From: JAOAPY01 sp038237475
GTDB lineage: Bacteria > Acidobacteriota > Blastocatellia > Pyrinomonadales > Pyrinomonadaceae
Length of the DNA: 64,000 nucleotides
Direction: 5' to 3'
Assembly: GCA_038237475.1 (NCBI GenBank)
Contig: JBBRYS010000001.1
Span: forward strand, 496,001 to 560,000
Position numbers and translations under genes: made by a program. Numbering within the stretch: position 1 is the first letter of the stretch; each line of letters begins with the position of its first letter. The notes beneath the pieces are model-generated. The model made no database searches, had not been told where the DNA came from, and saw only the letters and a program-made list of their open reading frames with translations. Of this stretch, positions 1 through 8,026 are shown piece by piece.

Positions 1-2
1 TT

Positions 3-1205
3 GGTGAACGCTGCCAAAACGACCAAACTGCAGAATTTGGACGCGTAATAAACGCTACAGGAGTGATTCTTCACACGAATCTTGGCCGGGCCCCGCTTTC
101 TGAACCAGCTCGGACGGCTTTAGCTCAGGCCGGCGGATATTGCACCCTTGAACACGACATCGTGACCGGAGAACGAGGCCGACGAGGTGGCCGGGTAGAA
201 GATCTCCTGGTGGAGTTGACGGGTGCGGAAGCAGCTTTGGTTGTCAATAACTGCGCGGCCGCGGCGCTTCTGATCCTGAGTGTCATGGCCGGCGGCGGTG
301 AAACTCTCGTGTCTCGCGGTGAGCTGGTGGAAATCGGCGGTGACTTTCGCGTTCCCGAGGTGATGGCTACTTCCGGAACTCGCATGGTCGAGATAGGCAC
401 CACCAATCGCACCAAACTCGACGATTACCGCCGTGCCGTCAATGAACGCACGCGCCTCATCATGCGCGTCCATCCTTCTAACTATCGCATCGTTGGCTTT
501 ACTGCGACACCGACGCTACGTGAGTTATCAGAGCTCGCTAAAGAGTTGGGGCTTCCGCTTTACGAAGATGCCGGTTCTGGCGTACTGAGCGACCTCAGTG
601 CTTACGGCCTCGCCGATGAACCGGTCATTCGGGAATCCCTCAGGGATGGCGCTGCCGTGGTTTCCTTTAGTGGAGACAAGCTTCTGGGCGCGTGCCAGGC
701 GGGATTGATTGTAGGCCGTTCCGACATCGTTAACCGCTTGCGGAAGCATCCACTTTATCGAGCCTTACGGGTAGACAAACTTTCGCTGGCAGTGCTGGAA
801 AAGACATTGGAAGCCTATCGGCACCAGCGATCTGTTACAGAGATCCCTGTGCTGAAGATGCTTTCGCTCACCAGGGCTCAGCTTACTCAGCGCGCGCAAT
901 CGCTGCTTGAACGGTATCGGCAAGCCTCCCTAAATGACGGCAGCACCGCCGAGCTGGTTTTTGAAATTCGGGATGCTGAGTCCGCGATCGGCGGGGGCGC
1001 CGGTCCCAACACCCATCCCGATACTTCAGTCATCGCTCTCTCTCGTGAGCCCTTCACTGCCAACGAAATTGCTGCAACTCTGCGTTGTTGCTACCCACCT
1101 ATCATCTGCCGTGTCTCAGATGGAAAAGTTATGATCGACCTTCGCACGGTAGCTGAAGAAGAGGAAGCTGAATTACTCGCCGGCCTGCTCACTTTGGTCA
1201 AATAA
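3..1205 (+). CDS. selA: L-seryl-tRNA(Sec) selenium transferase (5' partial)
   Basis: SelA is a PLP enzyme that converts Ser-tRNA(Sec) to Sec-tRNA(Sec) using selenophosphate. The reading frame is open from base 3, and the family motif VINATGVILHTNLGRAPL is encoded across bases 39-92, so the GTG at 63 lies inside the gene and the true start is upstream of the window. About 400 residues are visible against a usual length of about 460. The PLP lysine lies in FSGDKLLGACQAG, with its codon at 678-680. The C-terminus looks complete. It works with selB (33952-35886) and tRNA-Sec (59708-59806) in this window; selD is not present here. It converges on nothing and is followed 63 bp later by a kinase on the same strand. 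Confidence 0.97.
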   Translation, partial: GERCQNDQTAEFGRVINATGVILHTNLGRAPLSEPARTALAQAGGYCTLEHDIVTGERGRRGGRVEDLLVELTGAEAALVVNNCAAAALLILSVMAGGGETLVSRGELVEIGGDFRVPEVMATSGTRMVEIGTTNRTKLDDYRRAVNERTRLIMRVHPSNYRIVGFTATPTLRELSELAKELGLPLYEDAGSGVLSDLSAYGLADEPVIRESLRDGAAVVSFSGDKLLGACQAGLIVGRSDIVNRLRKHPLYRALRVDKLSLAVLEKTLEAYRHQRSVTEIPVLKMLSLTRAQLTQRAQSLLERYRQASLNDGSTAELVFEIRDAESAIGGGAGPNTHPDTSVIALSREPFTANEIAATLRCCYPPIICRVSDGKVMIDLRTVAEEEEAELLAGLLTLVK

Positions 1206-1268
1206 CTTCACATTGCCGAATTTTCGGTAGATTTAACAACGGCCAACAGTGTACAATCCCCGTGGTCG

Positions 1269-3350
1269 TTGGTTCGACCAGCGTTAGAAACCCACCTGCT
1301 CCTCGAGATTCGCTCAGTAATCGCAAAGACCCGCTTGAAAAGCTCAAAATCTCCTTTCAAATCCATCAGCATCGCGCTGGGGCTGTCCCTGGCAGCGGGA
1401 ATTCCCGTTTGGTTCTTATGGTTCGAAGGTTTTCTCCTGCCTTTGCAGCAGGCCTTCGTCGTCCTTCGCAATGATCCCCTAGCTCCGCTAGTAACTCCCC
1501 AATTTCGCATCGCAACCTGCCTGATTTTTGGGATGGCTTTGGCAGCTGGATTATTGATTGAGCGCACCGGAGCACGACGTGCCTTTCCTTATCTGGGTGG
1601 AAGCTTTTTGCTGCTAAGCGCAGTCAGCCTCCTGGTTTCACGCTTCGTGGGCATCGACATTCTGTTTGTGCCAATGATTTTCGCCTGCGCTTCAGCAGTC
1701 TTTGTGGTCCAAGTACATCGACTCTGGAGTCTCGACCTGGAGTTGAGCGAGCGGGTGAACAGCGTTTTGAGCAGAACGACGCAGACTCACTCAGATTCGA
1801 AGCAACGTCTTATGAGCGGGTTGAAACTTCTGGATACTGTCCTCGCTGTCTCGGACGCCGTGGTGTTCGTGCGGGATGAAAACCATCATCTGGTTCCTGC
1901 AGTTCGGCTACAACCAGCAACAAGTGGACCTTTGGTCGCGAGTCGCAACTCAGCCTGGCGGGAAGGCGTGGCATTTTCTCAGCGAGCGGTGGACAGCGGC
2001 GAACTGGTAGTGCGTACGAGTGACGGTGGGAACTCAGGCCCCCTCGTAGCCTTGCCCTTGAGCCACGAAGACAGACTTCTGGGAGCGTTGTTCCTGCGAC
2101 TGCGGGAAGAATTTTCGGAGGCAGATCGGCCTCTCTTACTGGCGGTAGCAGCTCAAATTGCCCGCAATCTGCAACGAGAAAAAACCTTCAAGGAACCGTT
2201 GCGAATTGGCTCGTTCACCTATCTGTCGGCGGGGGCGGCCGAACAACGGCTGGAGTCCGCTTACATGCTGGGTGGACTATTAACGGAAGGGCGTTTTGGA
2301 GCTCAGGGTCTTTCTGAATCATCTGAAGGATTAGCGGTTGCTTACCTGGACGGAACCCTGGCGCAGGTGAATTCTCAACTGCTACATGCGGCGCAACTAA
2401 CCGCATCGGACGCTCGCACGATGGATATCTTCGGTCTGCTTGATCGTTTTCGCTGCGATATTTTTGACGAACCAGTGATCGCGGTACGTCGCGTTTTGCA
2501 AACGGGCGAGTCCTACGAATGCGAGTTAAACTTTTCTGACCGGGGCCAAACACTCGGGCTAAGGATTTCGCTGCTTACTGATCCGCGCAGCGGGCGAGGT
2601 CAGGAATCTGAGCCGTTGTGTCTCGCACTCAGTGTTCGCGACATCACTCAGCGAAAAGAATATGAGCAGCTGAAGAGCGACATGGTTTCCCTTATGTCCC
2701 ATGAGTTACGCACGCCGCTCACCAGCATTAATGGTTTTGCGGAGTTACTCGCTGCAGACGAAGCTGTACCCGATCACCTGAAAGAATTCGTTACCATCAT
2801 CAATACTGAAGCTCAGCGCCTCTCGCGAATGATCAATACATTTCTCGCGGTCACGCATCTCGAACGCAAAGACAAACAGGGAGTTTTGAAAATTCCGCTG
2901 AAGCTGAACGATGTAGTACGCGACATTGTCTCCACGCTACAGCCTTCGGCGCGCAAAAAGCGCATTCGCCTGGTGGAGCAGCCAGCCGATCGGATCCCTC
3001 CTGTCGCGGCCGACCGCAGCCTGATTACTCAAGTCGTAAAAAATCTAGTGAACAATGCAATCACCTACAGTCCCGAGCGTACGACGATAACGGTCTCAAC
3101 TGCGCTGGAGGCCGAAACCGTGCGGGTTTCGGTGGAAGATCGCGGATATGGAATTCCGGCTGAAGCAGTGGATCGCGTCTGGGAAAAATTCTATCGCGTG
3201 GAGCGCGAAGGTCATGATAAGGATGAGGAATCGACCGGCCTCGGTTTGTCTTTTGTCCGGGAAGTCGTCGAGCAGCATGGCGGAAACGTGGCCCTCGAAT
3301 CCGAACCGGGACGGGGCTCAAAGTTCAGCTTTACTCTGCCGCGTCTCTAA
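1269..3350 (+). CDS. membrane-bound sensor histidine kinase (TM-GAF-PAS-HisKA-HATPase)
   Basis: Two-component sensor kinase of 693 aa. About four hydrophobic segments are visible near residues 33-52, 81-97, 108-124 and 130-148, resembling the membrane tail of CHASE2-type kinases. A GAF-like region follows (about 190-310), then a PAS-like region (about 345-460). HisKA carries SHELRTP with His478, and the ATPase domain has the N box (NLVNNAITYSP), DRGYGIP and GLGLSFV. No receiver domain is fused. The annotated start is TTG and no ATG gives a better N-terminus before the first membrane segment, so the start is uncertain. No response regulator is adjacent: selA lies upstream and a SET gene converges downstream. 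Confidence 0.9.
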   Translation: MVRPALETHLLLEIRSVIAKTRLKSSKSPFKSISIALGLSLAAGIPVWFLWFEGFLLPLQQAFVVLRNDPLAPLVTPQFRIATCLIFGMALAAGLLIERTGARRAFPYLGGSFLLLSAVSLLVSRFVGIDILFVPMIFACASAVFVVQVHRLWSLDLELSERVNSVLSRTTQTHSDSKQRLMSGLKLLDTVLAVSDAVVFVRDENHHLVPAVRLQPATSGPLVASRNSAWREGVAFSQRAVDSGELVVRTSDGGNSGPLVALPLSHEDRLLGALFLRLREEFSEADRPLLLAVAAQIARNLQREKTFKEPLRIGSFTYLSAGAAEQRLESAYMLGGLLTEGRFGAQGLSESSEGLAVAYLDGTLAQVNSQLLHAAQLTASDARTMDIFGLLDRFRCDIFDEPVIAVRRVLQTGESYECELNFSDRGQTLGLRISLLTDPRSGRGQESEPLCLALSVRDITQRKEYEQLKSDMVSLMSHELRTPLTSINGFAELLAADEAVPDHLKEFVTIINTEAQRLSRMINTFLAVTHLERKDKQGVLKIPLKLNDVVRDIVSTLQPSARKKRIRLVEQPADRIPPVAADRSLITQVVKNLVNNAITYSPERTTITVSTALEAETVRVSVEDRGYGIPAEAVDRVWEKFYRVEREGHDKDEESTGLGLSFVREVVEQHGGNVALESEPGRGSKFSFTLPRL

Positions 3351-3381
3351 TGGTCGCAAGCCTCGGCAAACCACTAAATAA

Positions 3382-3801
3382 TCACGTCAACTTATTTATC
3401 GTGCCCCGGCAATTGGAAGCGCCACAACTGCATCTCTTGTTGTCTGAGTGCAGAGTGTATTCGTAGTCGATAGTGATCTCCTCGCCAGGCGCGATATCAC
3501 GCAAGGCAAAGAAGATTAGCTGTCCATAGAGAGTGCGGGTAAAGGCGTTGGGAGTGCAGCAATGATTGACGTAGTGAGTGCCGTTACCACCGCGACTGCC
3601 ATCGAGACTCCAGCGTGAATTGATCCCGCAAATGCGCAGGATGCGGCGATTCCCTCTGCGTCGTGCTTCCGCGTTGGAAATCTTTTCACCCGCGTAGGGA
3701 GCTATTTTGTGCCAGCGTCTAAAGGTGCTGGTGGCAAAACAGCCTTGTCCGTTAATTCGAGATTTCCTTACTGCAAGACCGGGCGCAAGTTTGATTTTCA
3801 T
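3382..3801 (-). CDS. SET-domain protein (putative lysine methyltransferase)
   Basis: A 139-aa stand-alone SET domain, a fold that transfers a methyl group from S-adenosylmethionine to lysine. Visible motifs are the N-terminal GQGCFAT segment, NHCCTPN (equivalent to NHSCxPN, cofactor binding), GEEITIDYEY (catalytic Tyr strand) and a Cys-rich post-SET tail with CSCGASNCRG. This is about the minimum length for a catalytic SET unit and there is no targeting domain. Bacteria lack histones, so the substrate could be a nucleoid or ribosomal protein, but nothing nearby indicates which. It converges with the kinase at 1269-3350. Confidence 0.88.
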   Translation of the reverse strand: MKIKLAPGLAVRKSRINGQGCFATSTFRRWHKIAPYAGEKISNAEARRRGNRRILRICGINSRWSLDGSRGGNGTHYVNHCCTPNAFTRTLYGQLIFFALRDIAPGEEITIDYEYTLHSDNKRCSCGASNCRGTINKLT

Positions 3802-3880
3802 CGGGTGCAGTTAAGCAAAGCCTATTTGAGTCAAAATTGAAAGCTATTTAGTTTAGCAGCAGCGCCTCACGATCGAATTA

Positions 3881-3910
3881 AGAAAAAACCGCCGGCAAAA
3901 AGACCGGCGG
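3881..3910 (-). terminator. rho-independent terminator of the 3942-4454 gene
   Basis: On the minus strand a perfect 7-bp stem (CCGCCGG/CCGGCGG, arms 3890-3896 and 3904-3910) with a 7-nt loop is followed by a U-rich run (3883-3889). It lies 31 bp past the stop of the secreted-protein gene. Confidence 0.85.
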
Positions 3911-3941
3911 CCCGAACACTTGTCGCGTCTCGATCGACGCT

Positions 3942-4454
3942 TCACTTTAATTTAAAGCTACGGGCAATCGCGTCCGTTTGATTGCGGATGCGCGCTATGC
4001 TATCGCGCAGTCCCGTGAAGTAAAGCACGTAAGCAGTCCGGGCGTCGCTCTGCAGGAAGTAGATGCGGCCCATCATTGGCTTGCCCGTCTGCGTGAACTC
4101 ATACGACGCAGTAACACCATCCAACCTTCCGTTGAACTTCTCCTCTTTGCCTTCGACGAACCCCGGTAGGTAACGCAACTTCTGCTCAAGATCGCGGCGC
4201 GCCAGATCCGACATCGTCGCGTTTGCTTCGATAGCTTCCTTCCGCACTCGCAGATACCCGCTCAGTTTATCGCCATTCAGGAACTCAGGGTGCTGATGGA
4301 CGGCGTCGCGCCCGGAGATTGCCCGCCAGGTTGGGGATGGCAATTCCAGTGAATACTCCAGATCATCCGTCGTGTACAGCTGGCCCTGAGCCTGCAAAGA
4401 AGCCGCTGCGGCCACCATTACAATCACTGCGAACAAAAGCATTGACTTGCGCAT
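3942..4454 (-). CDS. secreted protein of unknown function
   Basis: A 170-aa protein with a clear Sec signal peptide (MRKSMLLFAVIVMVAAAASLQA, cleavage likely near AQG). The mature part is a small mixed alpha/beta domain containing YSLELPSPTWRAISG and a C-terminal repeat of charged and aromatic strands, resembling PsbP/DUF1795-like exported proteins only in general character. No catalytic motif is recognised. Transcribed alone, with its own terminator downstream and 132 bp to the rph gene upstream. Confidence 0.8.
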   Translation of the reverse strand: MRKSMLLFAVIVMVAAAASLQAQGQLYTTDDLEYSLELPSPTWRAISGRDAVHQHPEFLNGDKLSGYLRVRKEAIEANATMSDLARRDLEQKLRYLPGFVEGKEEKFNGRLDGVTASYEFTQTGKPMMGRIYFLQSDARTAYVLYFTGLRDSIARIRNQTDAIARSFKLK

Positions 4455-4586
4455 TTTGGGTTCAATAACTCCTTCTTAAAAACTCGGTTTGGTACCCTGT
4501 TAGATTAATTTAAGCTTGCCCGCTCGGCTTATCAGATGGCTCGGTACTACAGGCGGTTGTCCAAAAAGCTCAGGTGTTGCGATCCA

Positions 4587-5321
4587 TTATTTAAAATTGG
4601 ACAGCGTTTCGCGCTGCACCTTGATCAGTTGCCCGATGCCTTTCCGGGCGAGGGTTAGGAGTTGCTGCAATTGTTCATCGGTAAAAGGGGCGCGCTCTGC
4701 AGTTCCCTGAATTTCAATAAATCGACCATCACCTGTGCAGATGATATTCATGTCGACTGCTGCACGCGAGTCTTCATCGTATTTCAGATCAAGCAGCGGA
4801 ACGCCATCAACAATGCCGACGCTGACTGCGGCCAGTTCGTCGCTAACCAGGCTGCCCTTCAGTTTGCCGCTCCGCTGCAGGCGTTTACTGGCCAGGGCAA
4901 AAGCAACATAGGCCCCCGTGATCGCTGCGGTGCGCGTACCGCCATCCGCCTGCAACACGTCGCAGTCCAGCGTCACGGTTCGCTCGCCCAGGACATCCAT
5001 ATCAGCCACCGCACGGAGGCTGCGCCCGATGAGGCGCTGAATTTCATGGGTCCTTCCCGATGGTCCGCCGCGACCGGTCTCCCGCGAGGTTCGTTGCAAC
5101 GTGGCCCGCGGCAACATCGCATATTCAGCGGTCACCCATCCTTTGCCTGAGTTGCGGAGGAAGGGCGGCACCCGATCCTCGAGCGAGGCGCCGCAAATGA
5201 CTTTGGTGTTACCCATTTCGATTAAAACGGAACCCTCTGCATACGGCAGATAGTCCGCTGTGATACGGACCTGGCGCAGTTCATCGAGCGCCCGGCCGTC
5301 AGTGCGTACGTAATTCATCAT
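4587..5321 (-). CDS. rph: ribonuclease PH
   Basis: RNase PH is a phosphorolytic 3'-5' exoribonuclease that trims tRNA 3' ends. The 244-aa length matches the family (about 238-245). Characteristic stretches include RTDGRALDELRQVRI, GNTKVICGASLEDRVPPF, the Arg-rich RTSRETGRGGPSGRTHEIQRLIGRSLRAV and DCDVLQADGGTRTAAITGA. The start overlaps the end of murI by 23 bp, which indicates translational coupling. A second in-frame Met immediately follows the first, so the true start may be 5318. Confidence 0.97.
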   Translation of the reverse strand: MMNYVRTDGRALDELRQVRITADYLPYAEGSVLIEMGNTKVICGASLEDRVPPFLRNSGKGWVTAEYAMLPRATLQRTSRETGRGGPSGRTHEIQRLIGRSLRAVADMDVLGERTVTLDCDVLQADGGTRTAAITGAYVAFALASKRLQRSGKLKGSLVSDELAAVSVGIVDGVPLLDLKYDEDSRAAVDMNIICTGDGRFIEIQGTAERAPFTDEQLQQLLTLARKGIGQLIKVQRETLSNFK

Positions 5322-6183
5322 TTCCCCAGACTTCCACCGCTTCCAATACCGATGGAGCGCTGCCTAAAAATCTCTCTGCCACTTTAGCGAACCGTTCCGC
5401 TGCATCCGTAACATAAAAATGGTCCAAATCGTCACATAATTTCCGCTCGGCTGCAAAACTTTCGCGCGGGCTGCGAGCGCTGCTTTGCAGCCTCAAAAGA
5501 ACTTCGACTTCAGCGGCTGTGGCCGCACCCGAATCGATCAGTTGAACGTTCGCGCCAATCGTTTCGCCAATCACCTTGCGCAAAATGGGATAGTGGGTGC
5601 AACCGAGCACGAGTGCTCCCAAATCCTTGCGGGCAAGTTCCGCGAGGTACTCAGCTGCAACGCTGCGAGTCACCTCAGTGTCGACCCAGCCTTCCTCAGC
5701 GAGCGAGACAAATAAGGGGCAGGCGCGTTCGATCACGTCGGCCTCAGCAGCGATAGCCCGGATGGCGGTCGCGTAGGCCCGGCTCTGCACAGTCGCTTCG
5801 GTGGCGATGATGCCAATTGGTTTGCCGGACGCGGCCTCGACTGCCGCGCGGGCCCCGGGCTCAATCACTCCCACTACTTCAACTGCGACGGCGGCGCGAA
5901 TTGCAGGCAGCGCCAGGGCTGAGGCAGTGTTACAGGCAACTACCAGCAGCTTGATACCTCGCGCCTCAAGAAACCTGGAATTCTCAATCGCGTAACGTTC
6001 AACTGTAGCCAGTGATTTGGTGCCGTAGGGTACTCGTGCAGTGTCACCCAGATAGATGAAGCGTTCGTTCGGTAGACGCTCATGCAGTGCGCGATAAACA
6101 GTCAGTCCACCTACGCCGCTGTCAAAGATGCCGATAGGAAGCGAATTGCGATTTGGCGATTGGGGATTGCGGATTGAATTCAA
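5299..6183 (-). CDS. murI: glutamate racemase
   Basis: Makes D-glutamate for peptidoglycan. Both catalytic cysteines are present (VACNTAS and GCTHYP), as is the N-terminal IGIFDSGVGGLTV. The frame stays open to 6321, but that longer start would run into the tmRNA gene (3' end 6288) and its extra residues come from an intergenic repeat (IRNPQS units). A TTG at 6181-6183 gives 294 aa, close to the family length, and I prefer it; no ATG or GTG is available between the repeat and GIFDSG. Forms an overlapping pair with rph. The start is the only doubtful point. Confidence 0.92.
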   Translation of the reverse strand: MNSIRNPQSPNRNSLPIGIFDSGVGGLTVYRALHERLPNERFIYLGDTARVPYGTKSLATVERYAIENSRFLEARGIKLLVVACNTASALALPAIRAAVAVEVVGVIEPGARAAVEAASGKPIGIIATEATVQSRAYATAIRAIAAEADVIERACPLFVSLAEEGWVDTEVTRSVAAEYLAELARKDLGALVLGCTHYPILRKVIGETIGANVQLIDSGAATAAEVEVLLRLQSSARSPRESFAAERKLCDDLDHFYVTDAAERFAKVAERFLGSAPSVLEAVEVWGNDELRTH

Positions 6184-6287
6184 GTTGCGAACTATCAATA
6201 GAATTGCGGATTGCGGATTGCGAATTCTCAGTGACGCTCCTGAATTCAAGCCCGCAATTCGAAGTCCGCAATCCGCAATTCGGAATA
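6140..6287. repeat. degenerate GGATTGCGGATT-type intergenic repeat
   Basis: Short imperfect units of the type attgcggattgc and gcaatccgcaatt are repeated here in both orientations, so the block can fold on itself. It sits between the murI coding region and the 3' end of tmRNA. A related block lies at 59575-59700, upstream of dprA. Confidence 0.7.
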
Positions 6288-6676
6288 TGGTGGAGGCGCC
6301 GAGAATTGAACTCGGATCCAAGAGCCGGCGCCGTGGAATCTACATGCTTAGTCGCTTCTCTTGCTTGTCTGATCGAAACCAGACAAAATTTCGCTCAGGC
6401 CGAGTAAGTGAAGCGACAAGACCGCGGCCAAAGCTAGTCCGACTTTATCTCACCCCACCTTACGGACCGAAAGGTGGGGCCAGCTTATCTGAGTGACATC
6501 TCCCTCCGCGCGCATAAGCAACTTGCGGCGAGACGCTCGGTGCTAATTAGGCAGCGAGAGCCAATTCATTGTTATTGGCAATTGTGTTTTCCCTACGCTT
6601 TTTAACGAGCTGCATAAGGTAGCCCGGCATGCATCACATCGGTCGTCAGGATCTCCTGTCGAAGCCTGTCGCCCCC
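6288..6676 (-). ncRNA. ssrA: transfer-messenger RNA (tmRNA)
   Basis: Rescues stalled ribosomes by trans-translation. The 5' end shows GGGGGCGACAGGCTTCGACA (6676 downward), the classic tmRNA start. The 3' end shows a T arm (CCGAGTTCAATTCTCGG) and CGCCTCC pairing with the 5' GGGGGCG, followed by an encoded ACCA ending at 6288. The tag reading frame runs through about 6549-6590 and ends ENTIANNNELALAA then TAA, with the usual ALAA terminus. The exact resume codon is not settled from sequence alone. The length of 389 nt is normal for a one-piece tmRNA. Confidence 0.96.
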
Positions 6677-6753
6677 GTTTGTAAGCTAAATGATTATAGG
6701 TGATGTGGGATGAGATGTCAGCTTGCGAGCCGAAATCGCAAGACGATCGAAGA

Positions 6754-7257
6754 CTATTTCCCCAGGGCCGCGACACACTTGGCAAGTTCATTGGCTGTTT
6801 CGTCCGGCTTATTCTTGTCGGCCCCGCTCAGGCTCCCCTTGTCACGCATGCTTTGCCAGATGTCGAGACTCTTCTGATACGAATCGCGGGCTTCGCGCCA
6901 ATGATCCAGCGGTCTGCCTGTTCGCGCGGCCAGCAACGTATGGCTTTTGCCAAGCTGCGCGTTGGACTCTGCGAGAGTCCGCAAAATACTTAGATTTTTC
7001 GTGTCAATCCCAATCAGCTTTTCGCAATGAGTGATGGCCTGTTTCGCATACTTGACTGCGCCAGGCAAATCACCCATACCGGAGTTTAATTGACTAAACC
7101 TCAAGTAAGTAAGCGCGAGCTGCCGGCGGTTATAGGTGTTGTCTGCATTTTTATCGACGAGGTCTTCAAAGATGCCAATAGCGCTGAGACAAGACGACGC
7201 TGCCCCGATCCTGTCATCTGAGTCCGCTGAAACCTGGCCGAGATTTCGATAACCAAG
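6754..7257 (-). pseudogene. truncated TPR C-terminus of a Ser/Thr kinase-like protein
   Basis: The frame is open from 7257 down to 6754, begins directly after an in-frame TGA (7258-7260) and has no plausible start at its head. The product reads as TPR helices (AVKYAKQAITHCEKL, WREARDSYQKSLDIWQSM) ending TANELAKCVAALGK, the typical tail of acidobacterial kinase-TPR proteins. The kinase and membrane portions are missing, so I call it a 3' remnant. A TTG at 7104 could give a 116-aa product, but there is no sign it is used. Confidence 0.7.
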
Positions 7258-7261
7258 TCAA

Positions 7262-7282
7262 TTGTTGATAAATTGTCAACAA
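7262..7282. promoter_or_regulatory. perfect inverted repeat, possible operator
   Basis: TTGTTGA and TCAACAA (7262-7268, 7276-7282) form a perfect 7-bp inverted repeat around a 7-bp AT-rich spacer, 67 bp upstream of the DinB-family start. It has the geometry of a dimeric regulator site, but no regulator gene is adjacent. Confidence 0.45.
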
Positions 7283-7348
7283 CGGTACATATCACCTCGC
7301 GGGTCGGACGTCCTTATCGGAACAATTACAACCAAAAGGGAGGTCCTT

Positions 7349-7858
7349 ATGAAGTTAACTGAATTCTTGTCTGCGGAACTCGATCGTGAAGTTGAGCGCT
7401 CACGCCGTGCTTTGAAGGAAATACCTGAGGGCAAATATGACTGGAAGCCGCACGAGAGATCAATGATTTTGGGGTACCTGGCAAATATGGTCGCGACGAT
7501 TCCCATGTGGATCTCGATGGAGATTAATCAGAATGAGCTGGATGTCGCTCCAAAAGAAGGCGGCAAGATGGAACAGAAACGGATGGATACCAGCGCAGAA
7601 TTAATCGACGCCCTGGACAAAGCAGCGGCCGGCGCCCGCGAAGCTTTCCACAACACTACCGATGAACACCTGATGACGAACTGGCAATTAAAGGCCGCAG
7701 GAAACGTAGTGATGGAAGCCCCCCGGTACGAGATGATTCAGGACACATATCTGCACTGGGCCCATCATCGCGGCCAGTTGACCGTTTACCTGCGTTTGCT
7801 GGGAGCTAAAGTCCCCGCAATCTACGGGCCCTCCGCGGATGACAGTGAATTCCGGTAG
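7349..7858 (+). CDS. DinB-superfamily protein
   Basis: A 169-aa four-helix-bundle protein of the DinB/YfiT type, a superfamily of metal-dependent enzymes that includes bacillithiol and mycothiol S-transferases. The C-terminal HWAHHRGQLTVYLRLLG supplies the conserved HxxHHRGQ metal ligands. The ATG at 7349 follows a strong AAGGGAGG ribosome site; the frame continues upstream to 7262 but without such a site. Since bshA and bshB1 occur in this window, a bacillithiol-dependent thiol transferase is a reasonable guess, not shown by the sequence. Confidence 0.9.
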   Translation: MKLTEFLSAELDREVERSRRALKEIPEGKYDWKPHERSMILGYLANMVATIPMWISMEINQNELDVAPKEGGKMEQKRMDTSAELIDALDKAAAGAREAFHNTTDEHLMTNWQLKAAGNVVMEAPRYEMIQDTYLHWAHHRGQLTVYLRLLGAKVPAIYGPSADDSEFR

Positions 7859-8026
7859 TCCGATCCGCGTTCAGTGCCGACGGGAAGACTCTCCGGAAAT
7901 AGGCTATACTTTTACGCCTCAGACCCCCGATTACCGCCACACTGTGGGAAGCCACGTTGTCCGCCGAGCGGTTTTCGGCGACCTTTAAGTTTGGGGTTCT
8001 AATACCGCGGCTAAATTGAGGCATTT

